Shown here: positions 16,322 to 25,627 of the stretch, piece by piece
How positions within the stretch are numbered: position 1 is the stretch's first letter
How the letters are laid out: the number at the start of each line of letters is the position of its first letter
From: Erythrobacter sanguineus
GTDB taxonomy: Bacteria > Pseudomonadota > Alphaproteobacteria > Sphingomonadales > Sphingomonadaceae
Length of the DNA stretch: 64,000 bases
Assembly (NCBI RefSeq): GCF_900143235.1
Contig: NZ_FRDF01000001.1
Coordinates: forward strand, 1 to 64,000
Direction of reading: 5' to 3'
The notes under the pieces: model-generated
Seen by the model: the letters and a program-made list of their open reading frames with translations, nothing else
The model's database searches: none
What the model was told of the DNA's origin: nothing
Made by a program: the position numbers and the translations under genes

Positions 16322-17350
16322 ATGAACATTACCCGGCCTTTTGGCGACACGCTCGCGCTTATCGGCAATACCCCGATCGTGCGCCTTGCAGGGCCAAGCG
16401 CGGCGGCTGGCTGCGACATCTGGGGCAAGTGCGAATTCGCCAACCCCGGATCATCGGTGAAAGACCGCGCGGCCCTGTGGATCATCCGCGATGCGGAAGA
16501 CCGCGGCGAATTGCTCCCCGGCGGCACGGTGGTTGAAGGCACCGCGGGCAACACCGGTATCGGCATCGCGCTGGTGGCGAATGCGCGGGGTTACAAGACC
16601 ATCATCGTCATGCCCGACAACCAGTCCAAGGAGAAGATGGACACGCTGCGCGCGCTGGGCGCGGAGCTGGTGCTGGTGCCGCCGACCAAATTCGCCAATC
16701 CCGGCCACTTCGTCCACACCTCGCGCCGGCTGGCCGAGGAAACGCCGGGTGCCGTGTGGGCCAACCAGTTCGACAATATCGCCAACCGCCGCGCCCATAT
16801 CGAAGGCACCGCGCCCGAAATCTGGGAACAGCTGGGCGGCAAGGTTGATGGCTTCACCTGCGCGGCCGGCACCGGCGGGACGATTGCTGGCGTGGGTCTG
16901 GGCCTCAAGGCGATGGACGACAATATCCGCATCGCGCTGACCGATCCGCACGGTGCGGCGCTGTACAATTACTACGCCCACGGCGAATTGAAGGCCGAAG
17001 GTTCCTCGGTCGCCGAAGGGATCGGGCAGGGGCGCATCACCGCCAATCTCGAGGGTGCGCCGATCGATACGCAATATCGCATCAGCGATGAAGAAGGGAT
17101 GATGTGGGTCGCCCGGCTGCTCAAGGAAGAAGGCCTGTGCCTTGGCCTGTCATCGGGCATCAATGTGGCGGGCGCGGTGACGCTGGGCAAGGAGTTGGTG
17201 GCCGAAGGGCGGACCAATCCGCAGGTCGCCACGATCCTGTGCGATACCGGCTTTCGTTATCTTTCCACGCTCTACAATCCCGAATGGCTCAGCGCCCGTG
17301 ATCTGCCGGTGTTCGACTGGCTCGAACGGCAACAGGCTGGCACAGCATGA
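16322..17350 (+). CDS. cysteine synthase-type PLP enzyme
   Basis: This 342-residue fold-type II PLP enzyme makes cysteine from O-acetylserine and sulfide, or a related reaction. It has the PLP Lys47 in GSSVKDRAA, the substrate loop GTAGNTGIG, the phosphate loop GTGGTIAG and Ser in LGLSSGINV. It differs from CysK in detail and is longer at the C-terminus, so CysM-like or other beta-substitution activity remains possible. The ATG at 16322 is preferred over a GTG six bases upstream. It overlaps the next gene by four bases (ATGA). Confidence 0.88.
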   Translation: MNITRPFGDTLALIGNTPIVRLAGPSAAAGCDIWGKCEFANPGSSVKDRAALWIIRDAEDRGELLPGGTVVEGTAGNTGIGIALVANARGYKTIIVMPDNQSKEKMDTLRALGAELVLVPPTKFANPGHFVHTSRRLAEETPGAVWANQFDNIANRRAHIEGTAPEIWEQLGGKVDGFTCAAGTGGTIAGVGLGLKAMDDNIRIALTDPHGAALYNYYAHGELKAEGSSVAEGIGQGRITANLEGAPIDTQYRISDEEGMMWVARLLKEEGLCLGLSSGINVAGAVTLGKELVAEGRTNPQVATILCDTGFRYLSTLYNPEWLSARDLPVFDWLERQQAGTA

Positions 17351-17769
17351 CAGCCGCGTCGATGCTGGCGAGGCTGCGTTTCATGGCCCAGCGCAGTCTG
17401 TACTCGGTCGCGCGCAGCGAGGATTCCGGTCCGGTCGACATGCTGGCCGAGCCGCAGGGCGCGACCCCGGCCAAACAGGCCCGGCAGGAAGCGATCCAGC
17501 GCCTGCAGGTCGGAGTTTTCGGGATTGCGGCGATGGTGCTGCTGGTCGGCCTTGCCAGCATCATCGGCAGTCAGGCCGACATCACCGAGGAAGCCGCCGT
17601 TCCCGAAGCCGCGCCCACCACCGAGCCCACCCCTGCACCGACCAAGGCCAATCCGCTCGCCGATGCCGGGGTGGTGCCTGATATCGCCGCTGAGCCGAGC
17701 GCTGCGCCAGCGGTGCCGCTTGATGTGCCGCCGCCGAACCCAGCGCCGGACGATGCGCCGCTGCAATAG
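17347..17769 (+). CDS. hypothetical single-span membrane protein with Pro/Ala-rich tail
   Basis: This 140-residue protein has a basic cytoplasmic N-terminus, one membrane helix (VGVFGIAAMVLLVGLASIIG, about 55-74) and an outside tail rich in Ala, Pro and Glu. No domain is recognised. It overlaps the cysteine synthase stop (ATGA) and the next lipoprotein gene by 17 bases, so the three are probably one operon. A role as a small envelope partner of the lipoprotein is inference only. Confidence 0.75.
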   Translation: MTAASMLARLRFMAQRSLYSVARSEDSGPVDMLAEPQGATPAKQARQEAIQRLQVGVFGIAAMVLLVGLASIIGSQADITEEAAVPEAAPTTEPTPAPTKANPLADAGVVPDIAAEPSAAPAVPLDVPPPNPAPDDAPLQ

Positions 17770-18544
17770 GGCCTGCGCGCTGCTGGCTGGCGCGCTGCTG
17801 ATGCTGGCAGGCTGCGGCGCTCCTGCCGAAACCGCTGCGGCTGCGCGGCCGGACCTGGGGCTGATGACCAGCCTGCCGCTTTACTGGCAAGCCGATGCCG
17901 CGATGGCGGATATTGCCGCAGGCCAGTCACCCCCGCCGTGGCAGCGCCAACTGATCGAGACCCGTCACGTTCTGGTCCCGCTCGACACGCTTTCGGCCAT
18001 TCCCGCGCTGGCCCCGAATGCGCCGGAAACCGATCCGCTGGCGGGTATCACGCGGCTTGCGGTGATCCAGCCACGGGGGCTGTCGCCCGCCGATAATGTC
18101 GCGCTTGACGACTGGGTGCGCGCGGGCGGACGATTGCTGCTGGCGCTCGATCCGGCGCTGACGGGCGATTACGATCTGCCACTGGGTGATCCGCGCCGCC
18201 CGGTCGATAGCGCGCTGATCCCGCCGGTGGTCGAACGCTGGGGGCTGGCGATCCGGTTTCACGAGGCGCAGCCGCTGGCGGTCATCGCTGCGCCTTTTGC
18301 GGGTGATGAGATACCGCTGGCATTGCCGGGGCGCATCGCCATCGCAGATCCGGCAAGGGCGGATTGCGTGCTCGCCGCGCAGGATGCCATCGCCACCTGC
18401 CGGGTGGGCAAGGGGCAGGTCACGCTGATCGCCGATGCAGCGCTATTCGAACATGCCGAACTGGCGGGCGAGGACGGCGCGGCGCTTGCGCGACTGCTGG
18501 GCGCCGCTTTCGATCAGGCGCCATCCGGGGAAATCACGGGATAG
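17753..18544 (+). CDS. lipoprotein of unknown function, GldG/ABC-auxiliary-like
   Basis: This 263-residue protein begins MRRCNRACALLAGALLMLAGC, a signal peptide ending in the lipobox LAGC. The body has a Rossmann-like pattern (RLAVIQPRGLSPADNVALDDWVRAGGRLLLALDP), which resembles the GldG/DUF4350 type of domain found beside ABC transporters. No transporter genes are near. The start at 17753 is set by the signal peptide; the longer frame from 17525 overlaps the previous gene in full and is not coding. Function is unknown. Confidence 0.75.
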   Translation: MRRCNRACALLAGALLMLAGCGAPAETAAAARPDLGLMTSLPLYWQADAAMADIAAGQSPPPWQRQLIETRHVLVPLDTLSAIPALAPNAPETDPLAGITRLAVIQPRGLSPADNVALDDWVRAGGRLLLALDPALTGDYDLPLGDPRRPVDSALIPPVVERWGLAIRFHEAQPLAVIAAPFAGDEIPLALPGRIAIADPARADCVLAAQDAIATCRVGKGQVTLIADAALFEHAELAGEDGAALARLLGAAFDQAPSGEITG

Positions 18545-18914
18545 CGGGGATTCGGGGCCGGATTCGGGCCGGGCAGAGCCGGGAAAATCGCGGGAATGCG
18601 CATAAATCCGGCCATTTCGGAGGGCTGCTTGCGCAGGTTCGCGGGAATCAGAATGGTTCTGAAGAAAGTTAAATTATTAAAAAACAGATGATTGCCAATT
18701 TTTCCCGCGATTTCCCGTAAAAATCCCTTCCATCCCGCTTGCTTCCCCGATAATACCGCAATCCATCAAACATGCCTGTTTGCAACGTGTTCGGCTGGTG
18801 GAGCCGGCGCGCCGCTGGCGCTCGTGCGCTTGCGGTGACGGGGAAGGCATGTCGGGGGATGGCGTCGGTCTCGCGCAGAGCTGGCCGCGCTGGGGCAAGG
18901 AGGGGATCGGCCAG
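18545..18914 (+). other. gene-free region upstream of mraZ
   Basis: This 370-base region holds GC-rich GGGCCGG repeats (18550-18600), an AT-rich stretch (18668-18700) and ordered TCCC repeats (18701-18736). From about 18780 a frame continues into mraZ, but its Arg/Cys-rich residues look non-coding, and the mraZ GTG at 18915 has the only strong ribosome site. The dcw promoter is probably here. Confidence 0.6.
18701..18736 (+). promoter_or_regulatory. candidate MraZ operator: four TCCC repeats at about 10-bp steps
   Basis: TTTCCC at 18701 and 18711, AATCCC at 18722 and CATCCC at 18731 are direct repeats spaced by about one helical turn. On the other strand they read GGGA-N6-GGGA, like the TGGGA-N5 repeats bound by MraZ in enterobacteria, but in the opposite orientation to mraZ. 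TTGCCA at 18692 could be a -35 element overlapping the repeats. Confidence 0.4.
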
Positions 18915-19409
18915 GTGTCGGGTTTTGGAGGATATAGTGGCCAAGCCTACTCGCCCGCTGGCGACAAGGGCCGCTTTGTCCTGCCTTCTGCCTTGCGCAA
19001 GGCGGTGAAGGAAAGCTCCGAAGGCAACCGCATCCTGTGCCTTGCCGCGCATGACCGCTTTGATTGCCTTGTCGGCTTCGGCCTGTCGCGCAAGGCGCAG
19101 CTTCACGCCCAGCTCGACCGCGAGGAAGAGCGCGCGATCCGCCTTGGCCTCAACGAATTCGACCGCGAAGTGCGCGCCCAGCAATTGTTCGGCTTTGAGC
19201 AGATGCCGTTCGACGATTCGGGACGCTTCGTCATGCCTGAACACCTGCGCGATCTCGGCAAGGTTGGCGAAGGCTTGTATTTTCAGGGTGCGGGCGATTT
19301 CTTCTTCGTCTGGAACCCGGAAGAACTGATGCGGATGGGCCCGGAATGGAAGGGCGCGCAGGCCAGCTGTGCCAAGCTGGTCGCCGCCGCAAACAAAGGG
19401 GCGGCGTGA
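18915..19409 (+). CDS. mraZ: MraZ, repressor of the division and cell-wall cluster
   Basis: This 164-residue AbrB-fold DNA-binding protein has two SpoVT/AbrB-like halves: [23 protein letters not shown] and [17 protein letters not shown]. It forms a ring that binds repeats upstream of its own operon and represses it. The GTG start is chosen because AAGGAGGGG lies 10 bases upstream and the protein then begins directly with the first domain; an ATG at 18849 would add 22 residues of low quality. It heads the dcw cluster and overlaps rsmH by one base (TGATG). Confidence 0.92.
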   Translation: MSGFGGYSGQAYSPAGDKGRFVLPSALRKAVKESSEGNRILCLAAHDRFDCLVGFGLSRKAQLHAQLDREEERAIRLGLNEFDREVRAQQLFGFEQMPFDDSGRFVMPEHLRDLGKVGEGLYFQGAGDFFFVWNPEELMRMGPEWKGAQASCAKLVAAANKGAA

Positions 19410-20350
19410 TGCAGGATGCGCCCCATATCCCGGTGTTGCTGGATGAAGTCATCGCCGCCATCGCCCCGCGCCCCGGCATGATCATCATCGATGCCACCTT
19501 CGGCGCGGGCGGTTATACCGCTGCGCTGCTTGAAGCGGGCGCGAGCGTTCACGCCTTTGACCGCGATCCCGATGCGATTGCGGCCGGGCAGGCCATGGTG
19601 GCGCGTTTCGATGGCCGCCTTGCGCTCCACCCGGCGCGTTTTTCGCAGATGCGCGACGAACTGGCCGCGTTCGGCATTACGCAGGTCGATGCGGTGGTGA
19701 TGGATATCGGGGTTTCCTCGATGCAGCTTGACCAAGGTGAGCGGGGCTTTGCCTTCATGCATGACGGCCCGCTCGACATGCGGATGAGCCAGTCGGGTGA
19801 AAGCGCCGCCGATTTCCTCAACACCGCCGAAGAAGAAGCGATTGCCAACGTGCTGTACCGCTATGGCGAGGAACGCCAGTCGCGCCGTGTCGCCCGCGCC
19901 ATCATCGCCGCGCGTCCGCTGGTGACCACGGGGGAACTCGCCCGCGTGGTGCGCCGCGCATTGGGCTATAAACCGCACGACAAGAAAGACCCGGCCACCC
20001 GCACCTTTCAGGCGGTGCGCATCCATGTGAACGACGAGTTGGGCGAACTTGAAGCCGGGCTGGCCGCCGCCGAGGCGCTGCTGGCTCCTGAGGGCGTGCT
20101 GGCGGTGGTCAGTTTCCACAGCCTTGAAGACCGCATCGTCAAGCATTTCCTGCGCGAAGCCTCGGGCGCGGGGCGCTCTGTATCGCGCCACCTGCCGGGC
20201 GAAATCCCCGGTCCGCCGCCGACCTTCACCCGGGTCTCGAAGGGTGTTCGCCCGTCCGAGGCCGAGACGCTGCGCAACCCGCGCGCGCGGTCTTCCACCC
20301 TGCGTCATGCGATCCGCACCGGCGCCCCGACAAGGAGCATGGCGGCATGA
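19409..20350 (+). CDS. rsmH: 16S rRNA (cytosine1402-N4)-methyltransferase
   Basis: This 313-residue SAM-dependent enzyme methylates C1402 in the ribosomal P site. It has HIPVLLDEV at the N-terminus, the SAM loop [10 protein letters not shown], the family motif [14 protein letters not shown] and [12 protein letters not shown]. Start ATG 19409 overlaps the mraZ stop. It is the second gene of the dcw cluster, which is its usual place, and overlaps ftsL by four bases. Confidence 0.97.
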   Translation: MQDAPHIPVLLDEVIAAIAPRPGMIIIDATFGAGGYTAALLEAGASVHAFDRDPDAIAAGQAMVARFDGRLALHPARFSQMRDELAAFGITQVDAVVMDIGVSSMQLDQGERGFAFMHDGPLDMRMSQSGESAADFLNTAEEEAIANVLYRYGEERQSRRVARAIIAARPLVTTGELARVVRRALGYKPHDKKDPATRTFQAVRIHVNDELGELEAGLAAAEALLAPEGVLAVVSFHSLEDRIVKHFLREASGAGRSVSRHLPGEIPGPPPTFTRVSKGVRPSEAETLRNPRARSSTLRHAIRTGAPTRSMAA

Positions 20351-20907
20351 TTACCGGCATTCAGGCGCGTTCGCTGGGGTGGATGGCGGTGCTGGCGGTG
20401 TGCCTTGCGCTGGTGACGATCCTCAGTTTCAAGGTTCACGCGGTGAAAAGCCAGGTGCTGCTGGCCGAACGTCAGATCCTCGCGCTTGAGCGCGAGACGC
20501 TATTGCTTGAAACAGAATTCGAAACCCGTGGCAGCCAGCGCCAGCTGGCTGCGTGGAACGCGGTCGAATTCGGCTATCAGGCTCCGCGCGCCGATCAGTT
20601 CCTTGATGGGGAACGCCAGCTTGCCAGCCTCGGCCAGCGTCGTGCCCCCGATGCGCCCGCGCCGATCCGCCTGGCCCGCGCCGATATTGCCGCGGACGGC
20701 GACAGCCCACGCGCCGATGCCGGGCCGATGCGCTCGCCGCTTTCAGGCGTGCCGGTCACGCTCGCTTCGGCCGTCAGCGAGCAGGATGCAGGGCAAGTCT
20801 TCACCGAAGCCTTTGGCGATTTTCTGATTGAAGCTTCGCCGATCCGCACCGCGCAGGCCCAGACCATGAGCGCCAAGGCGGTCAGCGCCAAGGCTATGGG
20901 CGAATGA
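20347..20907 (+). CDS. ftsL: FtsL-like divisome protein
   Basis: This 186-residue protein has one N-terminal membrane span (about 12-32), then a short coiled-coil segment with heptad Leu/Glu ([26 protein letters not shown], given here in part) and a poorly conserved tail longer than in E. coli FtsL. FtsL sequences diverge greatly, so the assignment rests on position between rsmH and ftsI plus topology. It would bridge FtsQ/DivIC-type partners and FtsWI. It overlaps ftsI by four bases. Confidence 0.8.
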   Translation: MITGIQARSLGWMAVLAVCLALVTILSFKVHAVKSQVLLAERQILALERETLLLETEFETRGSQRQLAAWNAVEFGYQAPRADQFLDGERQLASLGQRRAPDAPAPIRLARADIAADGDSPRADAGPMRSPLSGVPVTLASAVSEQDAGQVFTEAFGDFLIEASPIRTAQAQTMSAKAVSAKAMGE

Positions 20908-22643
20908 GCATGATGGCTGCCGCTGCGGCCGTCCCCTCCATCCCTGCCACCTCCATCCCTGCTGGGCGGGTCCAGCGCATCAACCTGCGCGCGCAGATGT
21001 TGTGGACCGCCCGTTTCCGGGTGCTGTGGATTGCGCTCGGCTTTGTGCTGCTGATCCTCATCGCGCTGGTCCGGATCGCCTCGCTCGGGCTGGTCGGCAA
21101 CGCGCCCGAACGCACCAGCCTTGCCGACGCCCTACTGCCTCCGCGCGGGGAGATCACCGATCGCAACGGCGTGCCGCTAGCGCGGGCCTTTCCGGCCTAT
21201 GCGCTGTGGTTCGATCCCTCCGCGATGGGCGACAAGGGCTCGCCGCTGGTGCGTTCGCCCGAGAATGTGGCGCGCGATTTGAAGGCGATTTTCCCCGATA
21301 TCGACGAAACCCGCATGGCGGCCCGCCTTGCCTCGGGCCGAGCGGGCTACCTGCGCCGCCGCATCCTGCCTGAAGAGGCCAACAAGGTGTTCGCCCTGGG
21401 CGAGGTTGCGCTGGAAATCCCGCGCGAGACCGACCGCCACTATCCGCAAGGCACGCTGGCCGCCCATGCGCTGGGCTATGTGGTCGAGGACGAGGGCGGC
21501 AAGCTGGGCATGGAACAGGTGCTCGATGCGCGGCTGTCCGACCCCGATCTGCGCGGTGAGCCAGTGGCGCTCTCGCTCGATGTGCGGGTGCAGGGCGCGC
21601 TTGAGGATGAATTGCGCCGCGGGATGCTGGAAACCAACGCCATCGGCGCGGCTGGCATTGTGCTCGATGTCGATAGCGGCGAAGTGATGGCGATGGCCAG
21701 CCTGCCCGAATTCGATCCCAATGTCGCAGGCGCGAGCGGTGCGAAGAACGTCTTCAACCGCGTCACCAACGGGGTCTATGAACTCGGATCGACCTTCAAA
21801 CCGCTGAGCGTGGCGGCGGCGATGGATGCAGGCGTGGTGCGCGATCTGGGCCGGGCGTGGAACGCCGAACCGGTGCAGATCGGGCGCGCCACGATCAAGG
21901 ATCTGAAGCCCAAGGGGGCCACGCTCAACGTGCCGCAGGCGCTGGTCTATTCCTCCAACACCGTCACCGCGCGGGTGGCCGACGAACTCGGCCCGGAACG
22001 TCTGCGCCGCGCCATGATTGATCTGGGCATGGATGCCCGCCCCTTCATCGAATTGCCCGCGCGCGGCAAGCCGCTGTTTCCACGTGGCAATTGGAGCCGC
22101 ATCACCAACATGACGGTAAGCTACGGCCACGGTCTTGCGGTTACCCCGCTGCATCTCGCCAGCGCCTATGCGGCGATGGTCAATGGCGGGATCTGGCGTC
22201 CGGCCACCTTGATGAAGCTTGAACCGGCCGATGTTCCGCGCGGGCGGCGGGTGTTCAAGGAATCGACCTCGTCGCGGATGCGCCAGATGCTGCGGATGAT
22301 CTCGCTCTACGGCACCGGGCGCAGCGCCGATGCCCCCGGCTACCGCGTCGGCGGCAAGACCGGGTCGGCCGAAAAGAACGCGGGCGGCGTGTACAAGAAG
22401 ACCACGCTAGTGTCGTCCTTTGCCGCTGCCTTCCCGCTTGATGCGCCGCGCTATGTTGTGGTTATCGTGGTGGACGAACCCAAGGGCACGGTTGCCAGTT
22501 CCTATCAGCGCACCGCCGCATTTACCGCCGCGCCGGTGGTGGGCCGGCTGGTGCCGCGCATCGGCCCGATGCTGGGCATCCACCCCGACGAACGCCGCGA
22601 TGTCGACATTTCCGACCTGCGCTACCTGGTGGACAAGCACTGA
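20904..22643 (+). CDS. ftsI: peptidoglycan transpeptidase FtsI (PBP3)
   Basis: This 579-residue septal transpeptidase has one membrane anchor (about 38-60), a PBP dimer domain (75-220) and the transpeptidase domain with Ser296-x-x-Lys299 (GSTFKPLS), S350-S-N and K485-T-G-S. It cross-links septal peptidoglycan together with FtsW. The N-terminal cytoplasmic part starts with an Ala/Pro-rich stretch. It overlaps murE by one base (TGATG). Confidence 0.97.
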   Translation: MSMMAAAAAVPSIPATSIPAGRVQRINLRAQMLWTARFRVLWIALGFVLLILIALVRIASLGLVGNAPERTSLADALLPPRGEITDRNGVPLARAFPAYALWFDPSAMGDKGSPLVRSPENVARDLKAIFPDIDETRMAARLASGRAGYLRRRILPEEANKVFALGEVALEIPRETDRHYPQGTLAAHALGYVVEDEGGKLGMEQVLDARLSDPDLRGEPVALSLDVRVQGALEDELRRGMLETNAIGAAGIVLDVDSGEVMAMASLPEFDPNVAGASGAKNVFNRVTNGVYELGSTFKPLSVAAAMDAGVVRDLGRAWNAEPVQIGRATIKDLKPKGATLNVPQALVYSSNTVTARVADELGPERLRRAMIDLGMDARPFIELPARGKPLFPRGNWSRITNMTVSYGHGLAVTPLHLASAYAAMVNGGIWRPATLMKLEPADVPRGRRVFKESTSSRMRQMLRMISLYGTGRSADAPGYRVGGKTGSAEKNAGGVYKKTTLVSSFAAAFPLDAPRYVVVIVVDEPKGTVASSYQRTAAFTAAPVVGRLVPRIGPMLGIHPDERRDVDISDLRYLVDKH

Positions 22644-24121
22644 TGCGGCTCGCCGATCTGCTGGAGCGTGCGGGCCTTGCGATTGAGGGGGCTGGCGAGG
22701 TTGCGGTGACCGGCTTTGCGATCGATCACCGCAAGGTCGCCCCCGGCACGGTGTTCGGCGCGTTCAGGGGCGCAAGGTTCAACGGCGAGGACTTTATTGC
22801 CGCGGCTGTGGATGCAGGGGCTGTCGCGGTGGTGGCGCGGCCCGAGGCGAGGGTCGAAGGCGCACTGCATATCGCCGATGCCGAGCCCCGTCAGGCCTTC
22901 GCAAGGGCGGCGGCCGGGTTCTTCAGCCCTGTCCCGCCGATCATCGTCGCGGTCACCGGCACCAATGGCAAGACCTCGACCGTCGAGATGACCCGCCAGA
23001 TCTGGCGCATGGGCGGCGAGCGTGCGGCCAGCATCGGCACGCTTGGCGTGACCACGCCCGATGGCAGCGTTTCGACCGGGCTCACCACGCCCGATATCGT
23101 GACCTTTCTGGCCAATATGAGCGGGCTGGCGCGCGAGGGCGTGACGCATGTCGCCTATGAGGCTTCCAGCCATGGCCTGTCGCAATATCGCAATGAAGGG
23201 CTGAAGGTCGCGGCCAGCGCCTTCACCAATTTCAGCCGCGATCACCTCGACTATCACGGCACGATGGAGGCCTATTTCGCGGCCAAGATGCGGCTGTTCA
23301 CCGAAGTGGTGGCGCCCGGCAGCCCGGCGGTGATCTGGGACGGGGGCGACGGGTCGCAATGGACAGCGCGCGCCATCGCCGAGGCCGATGCGCGCGGATT
23401 GAAGGTGCTGACCGTAGGCGAAGGCGGCAGCTTCCTGCGTCTCGCCGCGCGCGAGCCGGGCCAGCTCGGCCAGACCTTGACGATCGAATATGACGGGCAG
23501 GTTCGCAAGGTGAACCTGCCGCTGATCGGGGCCTATCAGGCCGCCAATGCACTGGTTGCGGCAGGCCTTGCGATGGTAACGGGGGTGGGGACAGGCGCGG
23601 TGTTCGATGCGCTCACCCGGCTCCAGCCGGTGCGCGGGCGGCTCGAACGCGCGGCGATCAATCCGACCGGAGCGCCCGCCTATGTCGATTATGCCCACAC
23701 GCCTGACGCGCTGGAGGCCGCGATTGCCGCCTTGCGCCCGCATGTGGCGGCAGGTGGCCGGCTGATCGCGGTTTTCGGCGCGGGCGGGGACCGCGACACC
23801 GGCAAGCGGTCGCAGATGGGCGAAGTCGCAGCGCGCGCTGCCGATATCGTCATCATCACGGATGACAACCCGCGCAGTGAGGATCCGGCTGCCATCCGCG
23901 CCGCGATCCTTGCCGGCGCAGGCGGGAAGGCGCGTGAAATCGGCGACCGGCGCAAAGCCATCGCCGCTGCCATTGCCGAAGCGGGCACAAGGGATATCGT
24001 GCTGATCGCCGGCAAGGGCCACGAACAGGGCCAGATTTCTGGCGCAGGAGACACCATGCGGATCGAAGCTTTCGATGACGTCGAAGTGGCGCGTCAATGC
24101 GCCGGGAGCACCCCTTCATGA
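22643..24121 (+). CDS. murE: UDP-MurNAc-Ala-Glu:meso-diaminopimelate ligase
   Basis: This 492-residue cytoplasmic ligase adds meso-diaminopimelate to the peptide stem. It has the P-loop TGTNGKTS, the NFSRDHLDYHG motif with the carbamylated-Lys region nearby, and DDNPRSED, in which DNPR selects meso-DAP over lysine, so the organism has DAP-type peptidoglycan. It follows ftsI with a one-base overlap and its stop overlaps the murF start. Confidence 0.97.
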   Translation: MRLADLLERAGLAIEGAGEVAVTGFAIDHRKVAPGTVFGAFRGARFNGEDFIAAAVDAGAVAVVARPEARVEGALHIADAEPRQAFARAAAGFFSPVPPIIVAVTGTNGKTSTVEMTRQIWRMGGERAASIGTLGVTTPDGSVSTGLTTPDIVTFLANMSGLAREGVTHVAYEASSHGLSQYRNEGLKVAASAFTNFSRDHLDYHGTMEAYFAAKMRLFTEVVAPGSPAVIWDGGDGSQWTARAIAEADARGLKVLTVGEGGSFLRLAAREPGQLGQTLTIEYDGQVRKVNLPLIGAYQAANALVAAGLAMVTGVGTGAVFDALTRLQPVRGRLERAAINPTGAPAYVDYAHTPDALEAAIAALRPHVAAGGRLIAVFGAGGDRDTGKRSQMGEVAARAADIVIITDDNPRSEDPAAIRAAILAGAGGKAREIGDRRKAIAAAIAEAGTRDIVLIAGKGHEQGQISGAGDTMRIEAFDDVEVARQCAGSTPS

Positions 24122-25605
24122 ACGCCCCGAACCCCTTCATGCACCCTTTGCTGCGCGCATGGCCCGTCACCGCGCGCGACAGCTTGCCGCTGGCGCTGTG
24201 GAGCGCGGCTGCGATCTCTGCGGCGTGCCAAGGTACGGCCAGCCATGATTTCCAGGCCTCCGGCATCGAGATGGATTCGCGCGATGTGAAGCCCGGCGAT
24301 GTCTTCATCGCATTGCAGGGCGAGGCGATGGATGGTCACAAGTTCATCGCCCAGGCCTTTGAAAAGGGGGCGGTTGCCGCGATTGTCGATCGCCCGGTCG
24401 ATTACCCGCACGTGTTGGTCGCCGATACCACGCAGGCGCTGCACGACCTTGCCCATGCGGCGCGCGACCGGTCTGAGGCGGTGCGCATCGGGATCACCGG
24501 ATCGGTCGGCAAGACCGGCGTGAAAGAGGCGATCTTTGCCTGTCTTGACCGTGCCAGCCGCGGCGCGGCGCATCGTTCGGTGCGCAGCTACAACAACCAT
24601 GTCGGCGTGCCGCTGAGCCTTGCACGGATGCCGGCGCGGGCGAAGTTCGGCGTGTTCGAGATGGGGATGAACCATCAGGGCGAAATCGCCCCGCTCAGCC
24701 AGCATGCGCGCCCGCATGTCGCGCTGATCACCACCATCGCGCCCGCGCATATCGAGAACCTCGGCAGCCTTGAGGCGATTGCGGATGAAAAGGCGCGGAT
24801 CTTCACGGGCCTCGTGCCGGGCGGCACCGCGATCATACCCGCCGACAGCGAATGGGCCGAGCGGTTGATCGGCCATGCGCAGGATTGCGGCGCAAGGATC
24901 GTCACTTTCGGGCGCAGCGCGGGCGCCGATGTGCGGCTGCTTGATGCGATCCCGGCGGCAGATGGCGGGGCGCTGGTCACCGCCGATCTCGGCGATCGGC
25001 GCATCTGCTACCATGTCGCCGAGCCGGGTGAGCACTGGATCGTCAATTCGCTGGGCGTGATGGCAGCGGTGCGCGCGGCAGGTGGCGATCTGGCCAGCGC
25101 CGGACTGGCGCTTGCCGAAATGGGCGGGCTCAAGGGCCGCGGCGCGCGCCACCGGATTGCGGTGGCAGGTGGTGAGGCCTTGCTGATCGATGAAAGCTAC
25201 AACGCCAACCCTGCATCAATGCGCGCCACGCTGAAGGCGCTGGCCGCGACCAGTGCGATCCGCCGCATCGCGGTGCTGGGCAGCATGAAGGAACTGGGCG
25301 ATTTTTCCGATGCCTTCCACCGCCAGCTGGTCGAACCGCTCGCCGAGGCAGGGGTGAGCTATGCGATTCTGGTCGGCGCGGAGATGGAAGCGCTGGCCGA
25401 GGAACTGGGGAAAGCGTCGGGCAATCCGCTTGGCAAGGCCATCACCTTCGCGCATTGCGGAACACCTGCCGAAGCCATCGCATTGCTCGGGCAATTCGGT
25501 CTTGCCATGGGGGATGCGGTGCTGGTCAAAGGCTCCAATTCGGTCGGTCTGGGCAGGCTGGTGTCACATTTTACTGAAAACGGTCCTGCCGCAGCGGGAG
25601 GCTGA
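24118..25605 (+). CDS. murF: UDP-MurNAc-tripeptide:D-Ala-D-Ala ligase
   Basis: This 495-residue ligase completes the UDP-MurNAc pentapeptide. It has the ATP loop GITGSVGKTGVKE, MGMNHQGEI and DESYNANPASM, all MurF hallmarks. The ATG at 24118 gives an ATGA overlap with murE and has GGGAG upstream; an in-frame ATG at 24097 would overlap murE by 25 bases. It comes before mraY, 22 bases away. Confidence 0.96.
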   Translation: MNAPNPFMHPLLRAWPVTARDSLPLALWSAAAISAACQGTASHDFQASGIEMDSRDVKPGDVFIALQGEAMDGHKFIAQAFEKGAVAAIVDRPVDYPHVLVADTTQALHDLAHAARDRSEAVRIGITGSVGKTGVKEAIFACLDRASRGAAHRSVRSYNNHVGVPLSLARMPARAKFGVFEMGMNHQGEIAPLSQHARPHVALITTIAPAHIENLGSLEAIADEKARIFTGLVPGGTAIIPADSEWAERLIGHAQDCGARIVTFGRSAGADVRLLDAIPAADGGALVTADLGDRRICYHVAEPGEHWIVNSLGVMAAVRAAGGDLASAGLALAEMGGLKGRGARHRIAVAGGEALLIDESYNANPASMRATLKALAATSAIRRIAVLGSMKELGDFSDAFHRQLVEPLAEAGVSYAILVGAEMEALAEELGKASGNPLGKAITFAHCGTPAEAIALLGQFGLAMGDAVLVKGSNSVGLGRLVSHFTENGPAAAGG

Positions 25606-25627
25606 GGCCGGAGCGAGGAACGACTGA

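Noticed and set aside
22622..24097. 491-codon minus-strand frame opposite murE
   Set aside because: Antisense shadow of a clear murE; no ribosome site or recognisable domain.
24094..25152. 352-codon minus-strand frame opposite murF
   Set aside because: Antisense shadow; Arg/His/Asp-rich, no domain.
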